Source of the DNA: Frankiaceae bacterium
GTDB taxonomy: Bacteria > Actinomycetota > Actinomycetes > JADGOU01
Direction: 5' to 3'
DNA: 7,209 nt
Assembly (NCBI GenBank): GCA_017882835.1
Contig: JADGOU010000147.1
Coordinates: 1-7,209, forward strand
In this document: positions 1-7,209 of the stretch, piece by piece
Layout: each line of letters begins with the position of its first letter
Position numbering within the stretch: position 1 is the first letter of the stretch
Notes under the pieces: model-generated
What the model was told of the DNA's origin: nothing
The model's input: only the letters and a program-made list of their open reading frames with translations
Databases searched by the model: none
Made by a program: the position numbers and the translations under genes

Positions 1-1586
1 GCCAGGAAGACGCCGCGCAGGTCGCGATGGCCAAAGGTCTGCCGACCGCGCACGCCGGCCAGCAGGTCGGCCAGCAGCGGGACCCCGCGCCGGTCGTCCA
101 TCTGCCGGAACGACATCACGCCCACGGCGACGGCAACGGCACCAGCGACCAGCAGGGCGACCGCCACCCCCTCCAGGTGCAGGTGCAAGCCACCAACTCG
201 AAGTGTGTGGTTCCCGATCACACCGACCAGGAACGGGACCACTGCCAACGTCGCCAGCAGGTCGATCCGAACCAGCGACTGGAGCAGCGCGAAGGTCCGG
301 CCCCGCACGTCGTCGGCCACCTCGAGTCCTAGCAGCGTGTACCCGGTCACCCAACCCACGCCGGCAAAGGCACCCACGCAGATCGTCAGCAGCGTGACGA
401 TGACGATCTCCGGAATCACCGCCATCAACATCAGGCAGGTCCCGGCCGCCACGATGGCCAGCCCGAACAGGCGCTTGCGGCTGAAGTCTCCGAGCAGCTT
501 CGGGCCGCCGAACATGCCGCCGGCCAGGCCGATGAACACGGCCCCGAACAACACGCCGTACGCCGCGTTGCCGCCGCCCAGGCTGGTGGTGAACTGCTTG
601 CCGGTGGCGATGATCGCCCCGCCGGAGGCGAACGCACCCAGGATGCCGATGATCAGGCCGCGGACCAGCGGCGTGCGGCGCACAAAGGTCCAGCCTTCGA
701 CGATCGAGCGGCCCAGACCAGTGAGTCCGACGGCGTCACCAGCCCTCGTGGTGCCGCGGCTGCGGCCGATTTCCCGCAGCCGGTAGATGGTCACGGCCGA
801 GAACAGGAACGTGCCGGCATCGAAGTACAGCGCCAGGTCGACCGGGTTGGTTCGAAACCACGGCAGCCCAGAGGCCAACAAGCCATTGAGCAGGGCCAGC
901 ACCGAGAAGACCCCCGCCGCGGGCGCCGCCGAGCCGTAGGTCGTAAGCAGGCTGAGCTGGTTGGCCGCTTCCAGCCGCTCGGGCGGCACCAGGTTGGGCA
1001 CGGATGCCTCTTTGGCCGGGATCCAGAACAGCGACACCGCCTCGATCAGGAAGGAGGCGATCAGCAGCCAGGCCAGCGTGCGGACGACCGGGATGGAGGC
1101 GAACAGGCCGAACCGCAGGATGTCGCAGACCACCATCGTCCGCCGCCGGTCGAACCGGTCGGCCATGGCGCCGGCCAGCGGCCCCAGCAGGATCGCCGGC
1201 AGTAGGCGAAAGACCAGCACACCGCCGATGGCGAAGGACTGCCCGGAGTAGCTGTTGACCAGGGAGGAGGCCAGCGCGGTAGTCGCCAGCAACCCGAGCC
1301 AGTCACCCAGGCTGGACAGCGACAGCGCGACCCACAGCTGGCGAAATGCCGGAATCCGCAGTACGGCGCGTAGGTCACCGGCATCGCCCAACATCGGCTC
1401 GGCGGGCTCGACAGCGATCGCGTCGCTGGCCGTGGACTCGGCGGCGCCCCGGCCAGCCACGCCGGCCGCGGGCTTCTCGCGCCAGCCGCCGGCGGTGGAC
1501 GATGGGGGGTGATCGGCGGCGATAGTGGGCTCCGGCAGGGACGGGCGTTCGCGGTGGCAGATAGAGGTGGCAGATAGCGGTGGCAT
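1..1586 (-). CDS. tmk: MFS permease, N-terminal part of a probable bifunctional MFS transporter/dTMP kinase (3' end cut by window edge)
   Basis: The frame stays open from an ATG at 1586 to the left edge, giving 528 residues and no stop. Residues 1-70 are hydrophilic and rich in Pro, Ala and Ser. A 12-helix MFS body follows, at roughly residues 84-492. The loop after helix 2 carries MFS motif A (G139-x3-D143-R144-x2-R147-R148). Residues 190-209 (PAKEASVPNLVPPERLEAAN) are typical of the DHA3/MFS_3 drug-efflux-like branch. A hydrophilic central loop spans about 270-305. The last visible residues, DLRGVFLA, match the strand that precedes the P-loop of thymidylate kinase. MFS-dTMP kinase fusions next to topA are known in Streptomyces and relatives, so the kinase domain (dTMP + ATP to dTDP, an essential step) should continue outside the window; this is inference. 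The transported substrate is unknown. The start is the only ATG/GTG after the in-frame TAG at 1628-1626, but its Shine-Dalgarno is weak (GGTGG about 10 bases upstream). An internal start closer to helix 1 is therefore possible. It lies 63 bases after topA and is probably co-transcribed with it. Confidence 0.85.
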   Translation of the reverse strand, partial: MPPLSATSICHRERPSLPEPTIAADHPPSSTAGGWREKPAAGVAGRGAAESTASDAIAVEPAEPMLGDAGDLRAVLRIPAFRQLWVALSLSSLGDWLGLLATTALASSLVNSYSGQSFAIGGVLVFRLLPAILLGPLAGAMADRFDRRRTMVVCDILRFGLFASIPVVRTLAWLLIASFLIEAVSLFWIPAKEASVPNLVPPERLEAANQLSLLTTYGSAAPAAGVFSVLALLNGLLASGLPWFRTNPVDLALYFDAGTFLFSAVTIYRLREIGRSRGTTRAGDAVGLTGLGRSIVEGWTFVRRTPLVRGLIIGILGAFASGGAIIATGKQFTTSLGGGNAAYGVLFGAVFIGLAGGMFGGPKLLGDFSRKRLFGLAIVAAGTCLMLMAVIPEIVIVTLLTICVGAFAGVGWVTGYTLLGLEVADDVRGRTFALLQSLVRIDLLATLAVVPFLVGVIGNHTLRVGGLHLHLEGVAVALLVAGAVAVAVGVMSFRQMDDRRGVPLLADLLAGVRGRQTFGHRDLRGVFL

Positions 1587-1649
1587 TTCGACGTGGCCAC
1601 CGGGCGACGGTTTGCGCCGGGGTGGCTACCCCAGACAGGCTACCTGCGG

Positions 1650-4574
<2,925 letters not shown>

Positions 4575-4578
4575 GCTG

Positions 4579-4582
4579 CTCC
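4579..4582 (-). promoter_or_regulatory. Ribosome binding site (GGAG) of topA
   Basis: GGAG lies 4 bases upstream of the GTG at 4574, a slightly short spacing. It helps fix the GTG start because an in-frame TGA at 4589-4587 leaves no alternative upstream. The ATG at 4590 is in a different frame and does not lead into TopA. Confidence 0.7.
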
Positions 4583-4620
4583 AAAGTCATGCGGTTGATG
4601 GTCTGGTCGGTGGGCGGGCT

Positions 4621-4639
4621 GATCGACTCCACGTCGATC
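4621..4639. promoter_or_regulatory. Small perfect dyad in the topA leader (possible operator or leader hairpin)
   Basis: GATCGAC and GTCGATC form 7-base perfect arms around a 5-base spacer, 47-65 bases upstream of the topA start codon. On the plus strand the symmetry extends two more pairs past a T-G wobble. A dyad this small could arise by chance in GC-rich DNA. No regulator can be named from the sequence. Confidence 0.3.
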
Positions 4640-4679
4640 GGCTCGGCACCATGGGAACCGGTGAGCTCGACCCAGCCGC

Positions 4680-4710
4680 AGTGTGGCCATGGTCGCCACG
4701 CTCTTGTCAA
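4680..4710 (-). promoter_or_regulatory. Candidate promoter for topA
   Basis: A perfect TTGACA (-35 type) lies on the minus strand at 4710-4705. The best -10 candidate is CACACT at 4685-4680, after a long 19-base spacer, and it is a poor match to TANNNT. If real, it would leave a leader of roughly 100 bases before topA. An inverted GTGGC/GCCAC pair (4683-4699) lies between the two boxes and partly overlaps the -10. The position between the hppA hairpin and topA suits a promoter; the weak -10 and long spacer keep confidence low. Confidence 0.3.
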
Positions 4711-4750
4711 ACGCTGGACGCGACGGCTCCGTGCCCGGGTGGCGAACAAC

Positions 4751-4791
4751 ACCGGCCCCGGTCTCGTCGTCGCCGACGAGACGGGACCGGT
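4751..4791 (-). terminator. hppA: Long hairpin after hppA, probable transcription terminator without a U tract
   Basis: A 9-bp perfect stem (4761-4769 with 4774-4782, loop of 4) is extended outward by three further G-C pairs past a single bulged G. After one C-A mismatch, five more pairs follow (4751-4755 with 4787-4791). In total about 17 pairs form, nearly all G-C rich. It begins 19 bases beyond the hppA stop codon in the direction of transcription. The bases that follow on the RNA (GUUGUU, then GC-rich) are not a real U tract. U-less hairpins are common at gene ends in high-GC actinobacteria, so termination is likely but not proven. Confidence 0.65.
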
Positions 4792-4809
4792 GGGGTTGGC
4801 CTGGCTGGT

Positions 4810-7125
4810 TCAGACTCGGACGGCCCCCCGCTCGGCCGACTCGGTCGCCGCGCCCGACTCCATGGCGCTCTCCCGGCGCTTGGACACCACCAGGGCGGTG
4901 ACGATCACCGCGACGGCCACCAGCATGATCGCCAGCCGGAGCGCCCGGTTGGCGTCGGCGCCCACGGCGTACTTGACCACGCTGGGAGCGATCAGCAGGG
5001 ACACCAGGTTCATCACCTTGAGCAGCGGGTTGAGCGCCGGGCCGGCGGTGTCCTTGAACGGGTCGCCGACGGTGTCGCCGGTGACGGTGGCGGCGTGCGC
5101 CGCCGAGCCCTTGCCGCCGTACTTGCCCTGTTCGACCAGCTTCTTGGCGTTGTCCCAGGCGCCACCGGAGTTCGCCAGGAAGACCGCCATCAGCGCACCG
5201 CAGGCGATGGCACCCGCCAGGAAGGCACCCAGCGGGGCGTAGCCCAGACCGAAGCCGACGGCGATCGGGGACAGCACTGCCAGCAGGCCGGGTGTGGCCA
5301 GCTCCCGCAGCGAGTCCTTCGTGCAGATGTCGACCACCCGGCTGTAGTCGGGGCGCTCGGTGAAGTCCATGATCCCCGGGTGGGTGCGGAACTGCTCGCG
5401 GACCTCGAACACGACCCGGCCAGCCGCCCGACCGACCGCGTTGATGGCCAGCCCGGAGAAGAGGAAGACCACCGCCGCGCCGATCACGACGCCCACCAGG
5501 ACGTTGGGCTTGTCCACGGACAGGGTGAACGACCCCGCACTGCGGCCGGCGGCGACCAGGGCGTCCTCCACGGCGGTGCGGAACGAGCCGAACAGCGCCG
5601 TGGCGGCGAGCACCGCGGTAGCGATGGCGATGCCCTTGGTGATGGCCTTGGTCGTGTTGCCCACGGCGTCAAGGTCGGTCAGCACCTGGGCACCCGGACC
5701 GGTGACGTCGCCGGACATCTCGGCGATGCCCTGGGCGTTGTCACTGACCGGGCCGTAGGTGTCCATGGAGACGATGACGCCGACGGTGGTGAGCAGGCCG
5801 GTGCCGGCCAGGGCGACGGCGAACAGCGCCACCACCACCGAGCCGGAGCCGAGCAGGAAGGCGCCGTAGACGGCGGCCGCGATCAGCAGCGCCGAGTAGA
5901 CGGCCGACTCCAGACCGACGGAGATGCCGGCCAGGATGACCGTGGCAGCTCCGGTCAGCGACGTCCGGCCGATGTCCTGCACCGGCTTGCGGGACGTCTC
6001 GGTGAAGTAGCCGGTGAGCAGCTGGATGGCGCTGGCCAAGACCAGGCCGATGATGACCGCGCCGATGGCGATGATCCGCGGGTTGCCGCTGGCGTCGGCG
6101 GCGGCCGTGCCGGCGAAACCGGCGAAGGAGTCGGGCAGGTAGAGGAACGAAGCGATGGCCACCAGGACTGCCGACACGATTGCGGACAGGAAGAAGCCGC
6201 GGTTGATCGCGCTCATACCGGTGCGGTCGCCCTCGCGCGGCGCCACCGCGAAGATCCCGATGATCGCGGTGATGACGCCGATGGCGGGCACAATCAGCGG
6301 GAATACCAGCCCGTGGAAACCGAACGCCGCCTTGCCCAGGATCAGCGCGGCGACCAGCGTCACGGCGTACGACTCGAACAGGTCGGCCGCCATGCCGGCA
6401 CAGTCACCCACGTTGTCGCCCACGTTGTCGGCGATCGTGGCTGCGTTGCGCGGGTCGTCCTCAGGGATGCCCTGCTCCACCTTGCCGACGAGGTCCGCCC
6501 CGACGTCGGCCGCCTTGGTGAAGATGCCGCCGCCGACCCGCATGAACATGGCCAGCAGGGCGGCACCGAAGCCGAAGCCTTCGAGTACGCTCGGCGCCCG
6601 GTCGTTGAAGATGATCAGTACGGCGGCGGCTCCGAGCAGTCCCAGGCCGACGGTGAACATGCCGGCGACCCCGCCGGTGCGGAAGGCGAGCCGCATCGCG
6701 GTGCGGGAGCTCCCGTCGCGGGCCGCCGCCGCCACCCGGACGTTGCCGCGCACAGCCAGCCACATCCCGACGAAGCCGGTGAGGGCGGAGAAGCCGGCGC
6801 CGACGACAAAGGCGAGCGATCGGCCCCAGCGAACCCCGCTGGTCTCCGCCGGCAACAGCAGTAAGATGAAGAAGACGAGCACGACGAAACCGGCCAGGGT
6901 GCGGAACTGCCGGCTGAGGTAGGCGGCGGCGCCCTCCTGCACGGCCAGCGCGATCTCACGCATCTTCGCCGTGCCCTCCGGCGCGGCCAGCACCTCGCGG
7001 ACGAGGTATCCCGCCACCACCAGGGCGAGCAAGGCGATCGCAGCGACGACCCAGATGTAGCCCAGGTCGGCACCAGCCACGCGCGTGTCGAGGCCGGCGG
7101 GCTGGGCGGCGATGAGCGCGGACAT
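4810..7125 (-). CDS. hppA: Membrane-bound K+-independent proton-pumping pyrophosphatase
   Basis: HppA is an integral membrane pump that hydrolyses pyrophosphate to two phosphates and exports protons. This saves energy from the pyrophosphate made by nucleic-acid and amino-acid activation reactions. The 771 residues are a normal full length, with about 16 hydrophobic helices from about residue 23 to 747. The substrate-binding motifs are all present: GGGIFTKAADVGADLVGKVE at 198-217, the Asp-rich DDPRNAATIADNVGDNVGD at 223-241, DTYGPVSDNAQGIAE at 455-469, and TGDTVGDPFKDTAGPALNP at 682-700. In GNTTKAIT, K493 and T496 occupy the positions that are Ala and Gly in K+-dependent enzymes, so this is the K+-independent H+-pumping class. 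The start ATG has AGGAGG 4 bases upstream. The last 25 residues are a hydrophilic tail of no known role. It appears to form its own transcription unit, with leader dyads upstream and a hairpin downstream. The identity is certain. Confidence 0.98.
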   Translation of the reverse strand: MSALIAAQPAGLDTRVAGADLGYIWVVAAIALLALVVAGYLVREVLAAPEGTAKMREIALAVQEGAAAYLSRQFRTLAGFVVLVFFILLLLPAETSGVRWGRSLAFVVGAGFSALTGFVGMWLAVRGNVRVAAAARDGSSRTAMRLAFRTGGVAGMFTVGLGLLGAAAVLIIFNDRAPSVLEGFGFGAALLAMFMRVGGGIFTKAADVGADLVGKVEQGIPEDDPRNAATIADNVGDNVGDCAGMAADLFESYAVTLVAALILGKAAFGFHGLVFPLIVPAIGVITAIIGIFAVAPREGDRTGMSAINRGFFLSAIVSAVLVAIASFLYLPDSFAGFAGTAAADASGNPRIIAIGAVIIGLVLASAIQLLTGYFTETSRKPVQDIGRTSLTGAATVILAGISVGLESAVYSALLIAAAVYGAFLLGSGSVVVALFAVALAGTGLLTTVGVIVSMDTYGPVSDNAQGIAEMSGDVTGPGAQVLTDLDAVGNTTKAITKGIAIATAVLAATALFGSFRTAVEDALVAAGRSAGSFTLSVDKPNVLVGVVIGAAVVFLFSGLAINAVGRAAGRVVFEVREQFRTHPGIMDFTERPDYSRVVDICTKDSLRELATPGLLAVLSPIAVGFGLGYAPLGAFLAGAIACGALMAVFLANSGGAWDNAKKLVEQGKYGGKGSAAHAATVTGDTVGDPFKDTAGPALNPLLKVMNLVSLLIAPSVVKYAVGADANRALRLAIMLVAVAVIVTALVVSKRRESAMESGAATESAERGAVRV

Positions 7126-7129
7126 GCGT

Positions 7130-7135
7130 CCTCCT
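7130..7135 (-). promoter_or_regulatory. Strong ribosome binding site (AGGAGG) of hppA
   Basis: A perfect AGGAGG lies 4 bases before the ATG at 7125 and fixes the hppA start. It overlaps the right half of a 12-base palindrome (7131-7142), so the site could be partly folded in the messenger. Confidence 0.9.
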
Positions 7136-7142
7136 CGAGGAG
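7131..7142. promoter_or_regulatory. 12-bp perfect palindrome overlapping the hppA Shine-Dalgarno
   Basis: CTCCTCGAGGAG reads identically on both strands. In RNA it could form a 4-bp stem with a UCGA loop that pairs part of the Shine-Dalgarno. An alternative, longer-range pairing joins CUCGAGG (7162-7156) with CCUCGAG (7140-7134). These may be chance consequences of a purine-rich ribosome site followed by a complementary stretch. Confidence 0.3.
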
Positions 7143-7161
7143 CGCGGCGCGGCCGCCTCGA

Positions 7162-7181
7162 GCGGACAGGCGGCTGTCCGC
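7162..7181. promoter_or_regulatory. Perfect 8-bp dyad in the hppA leader (possible operator or hairpin)
   Basis: GCGGACAG and CTGTCCGC form perfect 8-base arms around a 4-base spacer, 37-56 bases before the hppA start codon. It could be an operator half-site pair or an RNA stem-loop. No -35/-10 pair was recognised in the 84 bases of leader available, and the window ends soon after, so the promoter may lie beyond the right edge. Confidence 0.35.
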
Positions 7182-7209
7182 GGCGACATGCGCGCCAGAC
7201 GTGCGCCAG

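Noticed and set aside
1061..1600. 179-codon minus-strand frame beginning just upstream of the MFS start
   Set aside because: It overlaps the MFS gene in another frame and is Pro/Arg/Ser/Trp-rich, while the overlapping frame gives clear MFS helices and motif A.
1619..1632. GGGGT/ACCCC mini-hairpin between topA and the MFS gene as a terminator
   Set aside because: A stem of only 5 bp with no U tract in a GC-rich gap is too weak to support a terminator call. It does not argue against co-transcription.
6956..7189. 77-codon minus-strand frame overlapping the start of hppA
   Set aside because: It is out of frame with HppA and Arg/Ala/Gly-rich, while the strong AGGAGG points to the ATG at 7125.

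Overview
The window reads as a chromosomal core region of a high-GC actinobacterium. The evidence is the strongly GC-biased third codon positions, the actinobacterial form of topoisomerase I (no zinc fingers, basic Lys/Ala C-terminal tail), and a major-facilitator transporter that ends exactly where a thymidylate kinase should begin. That fusion is known from Streptomyces and related actinobacteria. I cannot name the genus. No insertion sequence, phage gene, CRISPR array, tRNA or rRNA was seen.

All three genes lie on the minus strand, so they are transcribed from right to left. (1) 7126-7209 is the leader of hppA, with a strong Shine-Dalgarno and two short perfect dyads. (2) 4810-7125 is hppA, a complete membrane-bound proton-pumping pyrophosphatase of 771 aa whose K493/T496 pair marks the K+-independent class. 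(3) 4575-4809 is a 235-base gap holding a strong hairpin just after hppA (probable terminator), a TTGACA-type promoter candidate and a small dyad ahead of topA. (4) 1650-4574 is topA, a complete type IA DNA topoisomerase of 974 aa that starts at GTG. (5) 1587-1649 is a 63-base gap. (6) 1-1586 is the N-terminal 528 residues of an MFS permease. Its last visible residues match the first beta strand of thymidylate kinase, so the kinase domain should lie just beyond the left edge.

The functional theme is housekeeping nucleic-acid metabolism. The fusion protein would make dTDP from dTMP, TopA relaxes negative supercoils during transcription and replication, and HppA converts the pyrophosphate released by polymerisation into a proton gradient. 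topA and the MFS-kinase gene are close enough to be co-transcribed, while hppA looks like a separate unit ended by its own hairpin. The shared physiology is inference; the gene identities rest on clear motifs. I did not find an undescribed system. The points most worth checking are the transporter-kinase fusion, the cysteine-free TopA with its 12-bp tandem repeats, and the dyads in the hppA and topA leaders.
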